A stretch of DNA of 25,479 bases from a virus: the IMG/VR virus record IMGVR_UViG_3300030118_006221, positions 1 to 25,479 of that record; one strand, written 5' to 3'. The notes under the pieces are model-generated. The model was not told the origin of the DNA. It saw only the letters and a list, made by a program, of their open reading frames with translations, and ran no database searches. Each line of letters begins with the position of its first letter. The first letter of the stretch is position 1. Of the stretch, positions 7,236 through 14,554 are shown in pieces. Made by a program: the position numbers and the translations under genes.

Positions 7236-8120
7236 TTATGAGGTGAAATCTTCTTCTGGCTCTGGCAAATCGTTTGCTTGAGCTCGTTCAACTAAGTCCT
7301 TTACCTTCGTCTTCCTTTTAGATTTAGGCTTGGCTTCTTGAACTTCAATAACATCTGATGATGCTTTTGTGTTGTCTTCTTCGATAACATTCGTCTGGAA
7401 TGTTTCATCAATTACATTTGGCTCATGAAAATCACTGGCAATGTCGTGCTCAACAACTGCCTTTGTCTTTGGTGAGAGAGGCAGGTATTTACAGATTCTT
7501 CGAACCACTGTTTTTCGCCACATCTCCTCGGTGTGCTTTGCCCAAGGTCCAGAGTCGGGATTGCGTGATGATTGTCGAATCTTGTTTATTTGATCTCGAC
7601 GCATCACTTCTACTTGATGTCCCCCGTTTTTAAAGTGAGCAACTGCGTATGCCAACCTAAGAGGACCGGGGTCACCATCGAAAAACTGCTTGTGTTTGAG
7701 TTGTTTTCCGCCATCCAAATCGAATGAACACTCAAACTCATCCTTTTCGTACACTACCTCAGCTGTAAAATGAGACACATCCCCAGAACGGAGAACTAAC
7801 TCCATCAATCCCGTGTACTCAATCCAGAGTTCAGCGTCATAAGTCTTTTTAGACTTGTTCCACATTGGAACCAGTGATGCTCGATGAAGTGCTCCGCCTG
7901 CCACGAGGTCCAGCTCACAAGCTTTGGCGAGTGCCATGTAGACTGACGTGGGACTGCACTGAACCAATCGTTCGTTCTTTGATGCCTCGAACATGGCGGT
8001 GCGGATGATTCTATCTACATCGGCTCCGTCTGGTGCAACGCTTACTAGGCTGCCCCTTTTTTTCTCGAGAAAATCGTTAAGGTGTACAAGTTTGTCCCTT
8101 GTGCTCAGTGATGTGCTCAT
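7236..8120 (-). CDS. recT: RecT family single-strand annealing protein
   Basis: A protein of 294 residues with the RecT pattern: FEASKNERLVQCSPTSVYMALAKACELDL, then ASLVPMWNKSKKTYDAELWIEYTGLMELVLRSG, and a C-terminal core with WAKHTEEMWRKTVVRRICKYLPLSP. RecT proteins bind ssDNA and dsDNA ends left by the partner exonuclease and anneal complementary strands. After about residue 215 the tail is charged and probably disordered. Its ATG overlaps the stop of the upstream YqaJ exonuclease gene (ATGA), the usual two-component recombinase pairing, so co-translation is expected. Confidence 0.95.
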   Translation of the reverse strand: MSTSLSTRDKLVHLNDFLEKKRGSLVSVAPDGADVDRIIRTAMFEASKNERLVQCSPTSVYMALAKACELDLVAGGALHRASLVPMWNKSKKTYDAELWIEYTGLMELVLRSGDVSHFTAEVVYEKDEFECSFDLDGGKQLKHKQFFDGDPGPLRLAYAVAHFKNGGHQVEVMRRDQINKIRQSSRNPDSGPWAKHTEEMWRKTVVRRICKYLPLSPKTKAVVEHDIASDFHEPNVIDETFQTNVIEEDNTKASSDVIEVQEAKPKSKRKTKVKDLVERAQANDLPEPEEDFTS

Positions 8121-9073
8121 GTTGCCTCTTTTACTCGAAGTATGCGAGTTCCGGGTTTTTCAACGACGAATTTGTCGTATAACTTTGGGTGTTTTTCTCT
8201 AAATGATTCTTTATCGAAAACCTTTCTTGGTTTTCCTAGTTTCCATGTTGCAACCCCCTGTATTCCACTTTCGTTTCCAATCTTAGCGCGTAGAATATTT
8301 TCCATCTCTCTACGCTCTCTTTCCAAGTTTTTAATCTTCTCTTTTACAGATAAAAGTTTTTCATGCAGGTCTTTTTCTGCAACTGTAGCAACCCTTGGAG
8401 GGTCATCCTTGACCCTATCATTCATCATGCTGAGCACTTTTTTACAGGCATCAGTTGCGTCAACATCTGGCGGCACTTCATTTTCAACGTGATTTTCCCA
8501 CCAAGCTTCGGCTACATCTAGTATGGATTCACCCAACTCTTTATCTCTATGTATGCGGTACACTCTGAAATCATCTAAACCAAAAAGTGTTGCTATATCC
8601 CAGTATGGTGTGTCGAAAATCTCCATGTAGACGCGCATCTGTATTTCAACATCTAGAGGTACGTCAGTCGTACCAGATTGCCCCCACCCTCGCCTAAGCC
8701 TTCGAGTTTTAGCGTCCATACCAAAACGGACACCATCTTTTTCGACCATCCTGTCTGGAGTCCCAAAGATGCGTGATCGAGTCGAATGCCATGTCAATCC
8801 CTCTTCCCAAAGCTTGCAACCTTCCCCAAGATGAAGCTCATAAAATTCACATACATACTTTTCCATGACTCGACCACGCATCAGAATCGCATCGTCTATA
8901 TCCTCGGTTGGATACAACCCTGTTTTTTCAGACCAAAGCTTAAATAAACTGTTTTCGAAAGAACCTATTTTTTCAGAAGAATCAGCTCCAGACATCATTA
9001 TTGCTGCGACGTCTGTACCGCCCATTCCTTTACGACGTTCTTCAAGCCAAGCTTGTCGTTCTTCTTGATTCAT
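8117..9073 (-). CDS. YqaJ-like viral recombinase (exonuclease)
   Basis: A protein of 318 residues from the ATG at 9073, which has AGAGAGGA just upstream; an in-frame upstream extension lacks a site and crosses the promoter. Motifs in order: WLEERRKGMGGTDVAAI (9-25), RGRVMEKYV with E71, GTPDRMV with D107, MDAKT with D120 and K122, and Q145. These fit the (D/E)xK nuclease core of YqaJ/lambda-Exo exonucleases, which digest the 5' strand from dsDNA ends to feed RecT. The acidic residue of the xK motif is Asp rather than the commoner Glu. A coiled coil at about 235-265 (KEKIKNLERERREMENIL) follows the nuclease domain. First gene of its operon. Confidence 0.92.
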   Translation of the reverse strand: MNQEERQAWLEERRKGMGGTDVAAIMMSGADSSEKIGSFENSLFKLWSEKTGLYPTEDIDDAILMRGRVMEKYVCEFYELHLGEGCKLWEEGLTWHSTRSRIFGTPDRMVEKDGVRFGMDAKTRRLRRGWGQSGTTDVPLDVEIQMRVYMEIFDTPYWDIATLFGLDDFRVYRIHRDKELGESILDVAEAWWENHVENEVPPDVDATDACKKVLSMMNDRVKDDPPRVATVAEKDLHEKLLSVKEKIKNLERERREMENILRAKIGNESGIQGVATWKLGKPRKVFDKESFREKHPKLYDKFVVEKPGTRILRVKEAT

Positions 9074-9091
9074 GGTTCCTCTCTTTTGGTG

Positions 9092-9120
9092 AGAGTACTG
9101 AGTATCACAATGTGTGTCAA
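9092..9120 (-). promoter_or_regulatory. Sigma70-like promoter for the YqaJ-RecT operon
   Basis: Read on the minus strand: TTGACA (9115-9120), a 17-nt spacer, then TACTCT (9092-9097). The -35 is consensus; the -10 keeps T, A and the final T. The predicted start lies about 10-15 nt upstream of the ribosome binding site, leaving a very short leader. Confidence 0.55.
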
Positions 9121-9186
9121 CCGGCCACACCCATTATTAGACAAAGTCCTTCTATTCCGATAGTGTAGCCAAAGAAGGTGTGTCAT

Positions 9187-9426
9187 ATGGTCATAGCCGA
9201 ATATCGCAAAAGTCTTCCGGGACGAAGCACGAGAGCAAAATTTGTCGTTTGGTTAAACGATGAGTTGGTTCGATTCGAAATGAAAATCAGTATTGGATAC
9301 TTGCGTGATCTCGAGTATGGCCGAAAGACACCTTCTCTGCCGTTGGCAATTGGTATTGAAAGAGCCACAGGTGGTATTGTATCTGTAAGAGAATGGCCGG
9401 GCCTAAACCCCCGACTACGTTTATGA
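9187..9426 (+). CDS. Small Cro/CI-like HTH protein
   Basis: A protein of 79 residues from the ATG at 9187, seven to nine bases after AGAAGG; a GTG at 9178 overlaps that site and is less likely. The pattern KFVVWLNDELVRFEMKISIGYLRDLEYGRKTPSLPLAIGIERATGGIV follows the helix order of lambda-repressor-like domains (S-x-x-Y-L-x-D-L-E-x-G-R-K-x-P-S), ending in an A-T-G-G-x-V segment common in Cro-type proteins. It is divergent from the YqaJ operon and shares the 113-bp intergenic region, so it may control that promoter (inference). Confidence 0.7.
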   Translation: MVIAEYRKSLPGRSTRAKFVVWLNDELVRFEMKISIGYLRDLEYGRKTPSLPLAIGIERATGGIVSVREWPGLNPRLRL

Positions 9427-9437
9427 TTGGAGCAAAA

Positions 9438-9755
9438 ATGAGTCTTAAAGAAAAAGTACAAGCTATTCGATCGGCACGTAAGCCCGGTCGTTTTGTCATC
9501 CCCGGATACGACACGGTCGACGTGTTGAACACGTTGTTCAACTATTTAGATGAACTCGAGTCGACCGCATCGGAAGTTAAGTCTTTGAAGGTCAAGGTTG
9601 GTATCCTCGAAGCCAAAATCAGTGCAGGTCCTGATGGCAAGTTTGGCACGAAGGATGACAAGGTCACGTTGTCTCGAGCAAAGACGACAAAAAGAAAGGC
9701 ACCAGCAAAAAAGAAGACACCAGCAAAGAAAAAGGCACCAGCCAAAAAATCTTAG
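9438..9755 (+). CDS. Protein with a histone-H1-like Lys/Ala/Pro tail
   Basis: A protein of 105 residues from the ATG at 9438, which has GGAG five bases upstream. Residues 1-50 contain a basic start (KEKVQAIRSARKPGRF) and a helical region (VLNTLFNYLDELESTASEVKSL). A central AGPDGKFGTKDDKV looks like a small calcium-binding-type turn. The last 25 residues are three PAKK repeats in a Lys-rich tail, resembling eukaryotic H1 and bacterial H1-like tails. It probably binds DNA or RNA non-specifically. It follows the Cro-like gene by 11 bases, and its stop codon overlaps the stop of the convergent gene. Confidence 0.8.
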   Translation: MSLKEKVQAIRSARKPGRFVIPGYDTVDVLNTLFNYLDELESTASEVKSLKVKVGILEAKISAGPDGKFGTKDDKVTLSRAKTTKRKAPAKKKTPAKKKAPAKKS

Positions 9756-9982
9756 GCGTCAACCTCGTCACATATAGACAGCAGCAAGTCTATGCTTGCT
9801 GCTGCATATGCTTCTTTCAAATGATCTTCTACAGCTGACTGAACAAAGTTGTGTCTGACTGAACTCACAACAAAGTCTTTGTTTGTGTCAAGAACGTTGA
9901 TCATTTCATCATCTACGTCGACAGACCAATCGGAAGGTTCTTCCCAATGGCTTTCGATAGTAACGAGTTCATCTTTCATCAT
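9752..9982 (-). CDS. Small acidic protein of unknown function
   Basis: A protein of 76 residues, strongly acidic (many D and E; WEEPSDWSVDVDDEM), with a helical C-terminal half (VEDHLKEAYAAASIDLLLSICDEV). The start overlaps the upstream stop as ATGATGA, with two possible ATGs at 9982 and 9979. It is the last gene of the primase operon, and its stop codon overlaps that of the convergent H1-like gene by three bases, leaving no room for a terminator. No family is recognised. Confidence 0.75.
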   Translation of the reverse strand: MMKDELVTIESHWEEPSDWSVDVDDEMINVLDTNKDFVVSSVRHNFVQSAVEDHLKEAYAAASIDLLLSICDEVDA

Positions 9983-10554
9983 TTTAGTAGTCTAACTGTT
10001 CCGATACCCGGACAGGGAATAACTACGTTTTGTGACCACTCATTTAGTATGTCGATCATCATTGTGTGAGCTGTTTCATTCGAATGCGTCGAACAAGCTT
10101 TGCTCTTGACCACACAAGATGTCCACATGATATCTACGATTTTATGTAGTTGTTTTCGAATCGGGTCTGTAATGTACATGGTTTGAAAAGGCGTCAGACA
10201 TAACCATGCGTAAAGCTTGTCCAGTTGCGACTCATCGAATGTGTGACCGTCATCGACAAGGTCCATCAATATTTCTCTGGTTCGCTCAATGATTTCGAAT
10301 CTGCCTTCGATCTCATCCCAGTCTGACGTAAATCCACGATTGATGAAGTAATCGATACCGAAACCCATGACGCTAGAGTACGCTCCGTTGTTGCGGAACT
10401 CTTTTACTTTTTTAGCCTCTGAGTAGAGCAAAAATTTTTCGCTCCCCGGAAAGGCTCTTATTTGTTTCGATCCTTTTTTTGCTAAGATAAATTCTTTGTC
10501 TTCTTCGTCTAAATACCAATCTGTAATTTTAGTTCTGCTCTCTGCTTCTGACAT
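9979..10554 (-). CDS. Unknown replication-operon protein
   Basis: A protein of 191 residues, four bases downstream of the VirE-like helicase gene. It looks soluble and mostly helical with many aromatic residues (DWYLDEEDKEFILAKKGS, FGIDYFINRGF, LYAWLCLTPFQTMYI). There are three Cys in the C-terminal half but no zinc-binding spacing. No motif is recognised. Position after primase and helicase suggests an accessory to DNA replication. Confidence 0.75.
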   Translation of the reverse strand: MSEAESRTKITDWYLDEEDKEFILAKKGSKQIRAFPGSEKFLLYSEAKKVKEFRNNGAYSSVMGFGIDYFINRGFTSDWDEIEGRFEIIERTREILMDLVDDGHTFDESQLDKLYAWLCLTPFQTMYITDPIRKQLHKIVDIMWTSCVVKSKACSTHSNETAHTMMIDILNEWSQNVVIPCPGIGTVRLLK

Positions 10555-10558
10555 CTGC

Positions 10559-11890
10559 TCAGTCCTCTACTTTGTTCTCTACAACTGAAGGCGTTTCAAT
10601 CGGTATGACGTTGTCTACATTTATCTTACGCCAAATGTATTTACGCTCACCATACACTCGAGCCCTAGTCTTTTCATACTGAAGATCTCTCATGATATCT
10701 GCAACTCTCATTTCTGATGCACGGGTCATCTGATACTTTTCGAGTTTGAGCGCATGATTCATAATATCTGTTGTTGAAGAAGCAGACGTGCTTGTCACCA
10801 ACCAGTTTTCTACAATCTCATGCCATGGGTCAATCTGCTTGAATTCAGATGATTGGTTTTCAAGTTCTTCTTGTATCTCGTTCTGTAAATACCACTTTTC
10901 ACCGTTGTTGTATGCAACCACGGCCTCGGCCCACATTTGCTCTCTGTTTTGCTCAGTCCAATCAGTATCGACTGTACCAATCTGAATCGGCCAATATCGA
11001 CGTGATCCAGTCTGGTCAGTAATAAACTCTGCTTTATTTGTTGTACCGCAGAAGACTGTGTGCCTTTTTAGGCTGACTGGCTGACGTGCATACGGTGCCC
11101 GAAATGTATCTTCCTGAGCAGAAAGAAAAGCTTTGGTGCTTGAGTTGCGAGCGCGGTGAATCGAATCGAGCTCTGCCACTTCATAAATCCATGCTCTATG
11201 AATCTGCATGTAGGCATTGCTTGTACCAATATCCATCGGTGTATCACAGAAGTACTCAGGGGACGCGAGGATTCGAAACGTCGTGCTTTTACGAGCACCT
11301 TGTGGGCCAACAAGGATCAGAACACAATCTGCCTTACAACCCGGCTCCATGGCCCTTGCAATGCATTGGATAAGCCACCGCCTGCCAATTTCTCTGGCTA
11401 GCTTCGTATCTTCAGTTCCGCACCCTCGGATCAACCATTCATCCATTCGTGGGACTCCGTCCCATACGATGTCTTTAAGCCAATCTACCAATGGGTTTTT
11501 ACCGTTTTCCTCAGCAATAAAGTTGATTGCCTCGACAATACAATCAGTGCTGAAATGGACACCGTAGTGATTGTACATCCACGTTTTTACCCGAGTGTAA
11601 TCGGTGTCCTTAAGTGGATTGTCTTCATGAAAAATCGTGTTGGTAAACTCATTAAGCCAAATCTTTTTCTTCCATCGTTTGTCTTTACCCATAATGATGA
11701 GCAAATTCGGAACAGTGGGTTTAATTTTTTGCTGACCATCCTTGCTGGTCTGCATTTCAAGCAGGCTTAAAATCTTACCGTCGACTCCCGAACTTTTGCT
11801 CTGACGATAATTCTTCTCCGCCATGTCCAACAAATCAGAAAGTCTTGGTGATCCCTGTTTCCCATCTATGATCGAATCAATATCACGCAT
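10559..11890 (-). CDS. VirE-type (virulence-associated E) P-loop helicase
   Basis: A protein of 443 residues from the ATG at 11890. The Walker A motif GPQGARKST is at about 195-203, a Walker B-like AWIYEVAELD at 233-242, a sensor-like FCGTTN at 280-285, then TGSRRYWPIQI at 295-305. Before the P-loop is the family-typical NPLVDWLKDIVWDGVPRMDEWL. This is the VirE/VapE family of SF3-like phage replicative helicases, which pair with a primase. The upstream gene is exactly such a primase. The start lies within the last codons of the primase gene, just after an 8-G run; the frame is open upstream to 11986, relevant to a possible fusion. Confidence 0.9.
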   Translation of the reverse strand: MRDIDSIIDGKQGSPRLSDLLDMAEKNYRQSKSSGVDGKILSLLEMQTSKDGQQKIKPTVPNLLIIMGKDKRWKKKIWLNEFTNTIFHEDNPLKDTDYTRVKTWMYNHYGVHFSTDCIVEAINFIAEENGKNPLVDWLKDIVWDGVPRMDEWLIRGCGTEDTKLAREIGRRWLIQCIARAMEPGCKADCVLILVGPQGARKSTTFRILASPEYFCDTPMDIGTSNAYMQIHRAWIYEVAELDSIHRARNSSTKAFLSAQEDTFRAPYARQPVSLKRHTVFCGTTNKAEFITDQTGSRRYWPIQIGTVDTDWTEQNREQMWAEAVVAYNNGEKWYLQNEIQEELENQSSEFKQIDPWHEIVENWLVTSTSASSTTDIMNHALKLEKYQMTRASEMRVADIMRDLQYEKTRARVYGERKYIWRKINVDNVIPIETPSVVENKVED

Positions 11891-12899
11891 TGTTTCCCCC
11901 CCCGTACTGCTCAAGAGGTATGCGATATGAGATTCGGTCTGAAAGTTGCTGCTTGATTTTGTTTGCGTACTCCCTACCTTGCTCATCAGGATCGGTTCCG
12001 ATGTAGACTTTTAGATTTTTTGGAATATTTAGTTTTGAGATCGAAGAAAAAGCACCTGATGCCCCACCTAAAACTGCGAGTTTCATGCCCAAATCTTCGA
12101 CTTCTGCAGCGCATTTGAGAAAATCTGTCAGACCCTCTACAAATAAAACTCCTTCTAAGTCGACATCCAAACCTTTAAGCATTTTTACAGCGAATCGATT
12201 CGGCATGAAAAGTCCTTTTGCTTCGTAGCCCTTGGGCCATAAGGTTTTTGGAGCAGACTCAGGGGATCGAATAGCTCGCCCGTGAAGACTAACAAACTTT
12301 CCTGATTCATCGAAAGCTGGAACAACTACTCGCCAGAGATTGCTTCGACCTGCAGGCCACCAATCCGGCCAGATGTAGTCAGATCTTTTTGGTGTGAATC
12401 GAACAACTCCAGATTTAGCCAAAGCTTTCAGATTTAAATTACGGGTCTTAAGGAAATCAATACACTCGTCATTGTTTGGAAGTTGATGCAGCTGCATACT
12501 ACTTTTCCACAACTCAGTGACCTCGTTCAGTGGTGGTCGTTCACCCCTAAGCTTCGTTGGCTCTGTAGATACGACTGCACCATCTTTGATTTCTCCACTG
12601 AACCATTCAGATACTTTGTCCTTGGATTCCTTGGGGAGATCTACAAACTTCGATGCACCTATGACAAACGAAACGAGGTCTATACCTGATCCTTTTGCTC
12701 CGCATCGATGGCATGCCCATCCTTTGTTGTCGGTACGAATCCCGATCGCACCACGTTTATCTTTCGACCCTCGCTCTTTTGCTGCACAACTCGGACATGG
12801 TCCAATCGAGTTTGCCTTCATTAGCGTTAGTCCAAGTCTCTTTGCTACTTCTGTTACTGCTATACGTTCTGCTGCCTGTATCCACACGGATGGCTCCAT
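11883..12899 (-). CDS. CHC2-zinc-finger / Toprim DNA primase
   Basis: A protein of 338 residues. An N-terminal zinc ribbon has CPSC (C35, C38) and CHRC (C63, C66), typical of DnaG-like primases. A Toprim domain follows with VLFVEGLTDF (E255) and the acidic pair in YIGTDPDEQG (D303, D305), which binds catalytic Mg. It would synthesise RNA primers for the adjacent VirE-type helicase. The protein ends YGGGNNA, where the GGG codons are an 8-G run. The ATG at 12899 has no clear ribosome binding site; the next upstream gene ends 32 bases before it. Confidence 0.92.
   Translation of the reverse strand: MEPSVWIQAAERIAVTEVAKRLGLTLMKANSIGPCPSCAAKERGSKDKRGAIGIRTDNKGWACHRCGAKGSGIDLVSFVIGASKFVDLPKESKDKVSEWFSGEIKDGAVVSTEPTKLRGERPPLNEVTELWKSSMQLHQLPNNDECIDFLKTRNLNLKALAKSGVVRFTPKRSDYIWPDWWPAGRSNLWRVVVPAFDESGKFVSLHGRAIRSPESAPKTLWPKGYEAKGLFMPNRFAVKMLKGLDVDLEGVLFVEGLTDFLKCAAEVEDLGMKLAVLGGASGAFSSISKLNIPKNLKVYIGTDPDEQGREYANKIKQQLSDRISYRIPLEQYGGGNNA
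11895..11902 (-). other. 8-G homopolymer at the primase/helicase junction
   Basis: Eight consecutive G on the coding strand (C8 on plus), read GGG GGG GG in the primase frame. The primase stop is nine bases further on. The loss of one G would put the primase in the helicase frame, which is open across this point. Confidence 0.9.
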
Positions 12900-12931
12900 A
12901 AGTCAAATAGGGGAAGGATTTTAGGTGGAGA

Positions 12932-13198
12932 TCAGGTTCTCTTGATCTTCCATTTGCATGTACCGTCAGACGTTATCAAAAGGTCCATGCTGACCCCTGC
13001 GTTTTTCTTTGCCTCGTGTGCGTATCTAGCAAGCAAGTTTACCGATATTGGGTTTCGGTCTCCTTTCAATGCGTGCCACAAATGCGTATGTGATACACCA
13101 AGAACCCTTCCGACTTCTCTGTAAGAGTCTCCAAGCTCGTTGAATAAAGCTTGTAAAGCAGGGTTGGTGTCTATCTGAAATTTTTGTTGTTGTGACAT
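12932..13198 (-). CDS. HTH (XRE/Cro-like) transcriptional regulator
   Basis: A protein of 88 residues with AGAGGAG upstream of the ATG. Residues 24-60 (GDSYREVGRVLGVSHTHLWHALKGDRNPISVNLLARYA) form a recognisable helix-turn-helix: YREVGRVLGVSHTHLWHALKG matches the helix 2-turn-helix 3 pattern, and LLARYA is the following helix. The C-terminus is short and basic (CKWKIKRT). It is the first gene of the primase operon and lies opposite a plus-strand promoter, with a perfect palindrome (CACTA-N4-TAGTG) in between. Autoregulation and control of both promoters is a natural hypothesis. Confidence 0.85.
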   Translation of the reverse strand: MSQQQKFQIDTNPALQALFNELGDSYREVGRVLGVSHTHLWHALKGDRNPISVNLLARYAHEAKKNAGVSMDLLITSDGTCKWKIKRT

Positions 13199-13222
13199 GT
13201 GTTGTCTCCTCTTGGTGTTGCA

Positions 13223-13251
13223 ACATTAGTAAACACGGAATCTCTTGTCAA
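13223..13251 (-). promoter_or_regulatory. Sigma70-like promoter for the HTH-primase operon
   Basis: On the minus strand: TTGACA (13246-13251), a 17-nt spacer, then TAATGT (13223-13228), about 25 nt upstream of the HTH gene's start. The -35 is consensus and the -10 is partial. Confidence 0.6.
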
Positions 13252-13258
13252 AGAGAAC

Positions 13259-13272
13259 CACTACATTTAGTG
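13259..13272. promoter_or_regulatory. Palindromic operator candidate CACTA-CATT-TAGTG
   Basis: A perfect 5-bp inverted repeat with a 4-nt centre between the two divergent promoters, 7 nt upstream of the minus-strand -35. The same half-sites with the same spacing occur at 25306-25321, and 12 of 13 bases of this site recur at 16725-16737. Confidence 0.5.
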
Positions 13273-13282
13273 ATTGTGAACT

Positions 13283-13312
13283 TTGGTTCAACAGACTAAA
13301 GTTTGATACAAT
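13283..13312 (+). promoter_or_regulatory. Extended -10 promoter for the second beta-protein pair
   Basis: TTGGTT (13283-13288), an 18-nt spacer, then TACAAT (13307-13312) preceded by TGA, forming an extended -10 (TG-N-TACAAT). It lies 27 nt upstream of the gene at 13339. Confidence 0.55.
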
Positions 13313-13338
13313 CGATTTATCTCTGTTTCGGAGCTTGT

Positions 13339-13707
13339 ATGACTCTCAAAGTATCTGAACTTGTCGGCACGGCAGGAACTTTTAAAATCGTAAGCGATGC
13401 GACATCTAACGCTACTGCTGAAGTTAATGTGACTGGTGGTGCAGGAAAGTTGTACTCCGTAGACATTAGCGTTGCAGGAAGCAGTGGATACTCCAACGTC
13501 AAGTTCAAGCTTACATCAGGCACTGCAACGGTTGGAACGACAGAGCCTGATCTTCAGCTCGCAGTATTTGGAGGCGGATCTGAGCGATTTGATTTTCCAA
13601 ATGGACTGTCGTTTGACCAAATTACCTTCTGGTCCACAGCAGACTTTGCTACGTCAAGTACGTCGAACCCTGCGAACACTACGATCGTAACGCTTCTCAC
13701 TTCTTGA
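13339..13707 (+). CDS. Small beta-rich virion protein, paralog 3
   Basis: A protein of 122 residues from the ATG at 13339, with CGGAG five bases upstream; an in-frame upstream start at 13303 falls in the promoter. The strand order is GKLYSVDISVAG, SNVKFKLTSG, then TTEPDLQLAVFGGGS, FDFPNGLSF and a final hydrophobic strand. This resembles the 1085-1441 protein, which has SIYAIHFVNG, SLKVFDAEA, MVFRIPASS and IPDGLPF. It probably forms a small beta-sandwich used in the virion. Unlike its relatives it has its own promoter and lies among minus-strand replication genes. Confidence 0.75.
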   Translation: MTLKVSELVGTAGTFKIVSDATSNATAEVNVTGGAGKLYSVDISVAGSSGYSNVKFKLTSGTATVGTTEPDLQLAVFGGGSERFDFPNGLSFDQITFWSTADFATSSTSNPANTTIVTLLTS

Positions 13708-13714
13708 GGTTCAC

Positions 13715-14101
13715 ATGGCAGTATCAACTACAACGCAAGAAAACGCACCACTGGTGACATCGATCGTAACTGACACAGATTCAGACCTTACGGTTCGACA
13801 AGCAGCTGGGGCAGAGTCAACACTCTACTTTGTAGAGATTACGAACCCAAACTCGACACAAGCAGTGTATGTGAAGCTATTCGCAGCCGCACTAAGCAAC
13901 TCAGTAAACACTGCTACCCAACACTTTATGCAGTTTTATTGCCCTGCAGACACGACTTGCTACACATACATCCCTACTGGTGCGGTGATTGCAAACGGAA
14001 TCTGCTACTACACTTCTAACGAAGCTGGGCCAGCAGGGAGCCTGACCGCACCTTCTGAAGATGTGACCGTAAAAATCGGTTCAACACCAACTGGCAACTA
14101 G
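13715..14101 (+). CDS. Small beta-rich virion protein, paralog 4
   Basis: A protein of 128 residues with GAGG five bases before the ATG, seven bases after the previous gene. Matching positions to the 1441-1839 protein: STLYFVEITN, AVYVKLFAA, FYCPADTTCYTYIPTGA, then GICYYTSNEA and VTVKIG. Both proteins have a cysteine followed by tyrosine after the central P-A turn. The tandem pair at 13339-14101 therefore repeats the tandem pair at 1085-1839. A strong hairpin follows the stop codon. Confidence 0.75.
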   Translation: MAVSTTTQENAPLVTSIVTDTDSDLTVRQAAGAESTLYFVEITNPNSTQAVYVKLFAAALSNSVNTATQHFMQFYCPADTTCYTYIPTGAVIANGICYYTSNEAGPAGSLTAPSEDVTVKIGSTPTGN

Positions 14102-14117
14102 TATTTAGATAAAGCAC

Positions 14118-14144
14118 GTCCGCAGTAACAACCGCACTGCGGAC
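14118..14144. terminator. Bidirectional terminator hairpin
   Basis: A perfect 9-bp stem GTCCGCAGT (14118-14126) / ACTGCGGAC (14136-14144) with a 9-nt loop, flanked by AAAGC and GCTTT, which extend the pairing. T-rich sequence follows on the plus side (GCTTTGTTCTT) and AAAG precedes it, giving a U-run for minus transcripts. It lies between convergent genes ending at 14101 and 14165. Confidence 0.8.
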
Positions 14145-14164
14145 GAAGCTTTGTTCTTCATATG

Positions 14165-14554
14165 CTAGAAAGGTATCTCGTCATCCGAGTATCCCCTGCT
14201 CGAGTTTTGACTCGTAGATGGGCGAGTGCCGTTTTCTGGACGAGTAAGAAACTCGACACGGCTTGAAAGAATCTCGAAGCTTTTACGCTCGATTCCGTCT
14301 TTACCCTCGTACTTTCGGCTGCGAATCTCTCCCTCAACCAAAACCTTAGACCCCTTATCTAGCCAACGCTCACAGTTTTCTGCCTCCTTTCCGAAGACAA
14401 CAACACGATGCCACTCGGTATGGTCGACCCACTCATCACCCTTCTTCACTCGACTGTTGGTAGCAACGCTAAAATTGCCAACCTTTACTCCGCTTTTTGC
14501 CTCTCGAATCTCTGGCTTCTGACCTAGATTCCCACTGATAATTACCTTGTTCAT
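14165..14554 (-). CDS. ssb: Single-stranded DNA-binding protein
   Basis: A protein of 129 residues. It starts MNKVIISGNLGQKPEIR and has the OB-fold strands NFSVATNSRV, TEWHRVVVFGKEAENCERWLDKGSKVLVEGEIRSRKY, then a short Ser/Gly/Pro linker and the canonical acidic tail DDEIPF that recruits partner proteins. It coats ssDNA during replication and RecT recombination. The start is the ATG overlapping the upstream stop (ATGA), directly after eight A residues. Last gene of the helicase operon. Confidence 0.95.
   Translation of the reverse strand: MNKVIISGNLGQKPEIREAKSGVKVGNFSVATNSRVKKGDEWVDHTEWHRVVVFGKEAENCERWLDKGSKVLVEGEIRSRKYEGKDGIERKSFEILSSRVEFLTRPENGTRPSTSQNSSRGYSDDEIPF

Noticed and set aside
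9074-9130. N-terminal extension of the YqaJ gene
   Set aside because: It would include the TTGACA promoter and bypass the good ribosome binding site at the ATG at 9073.
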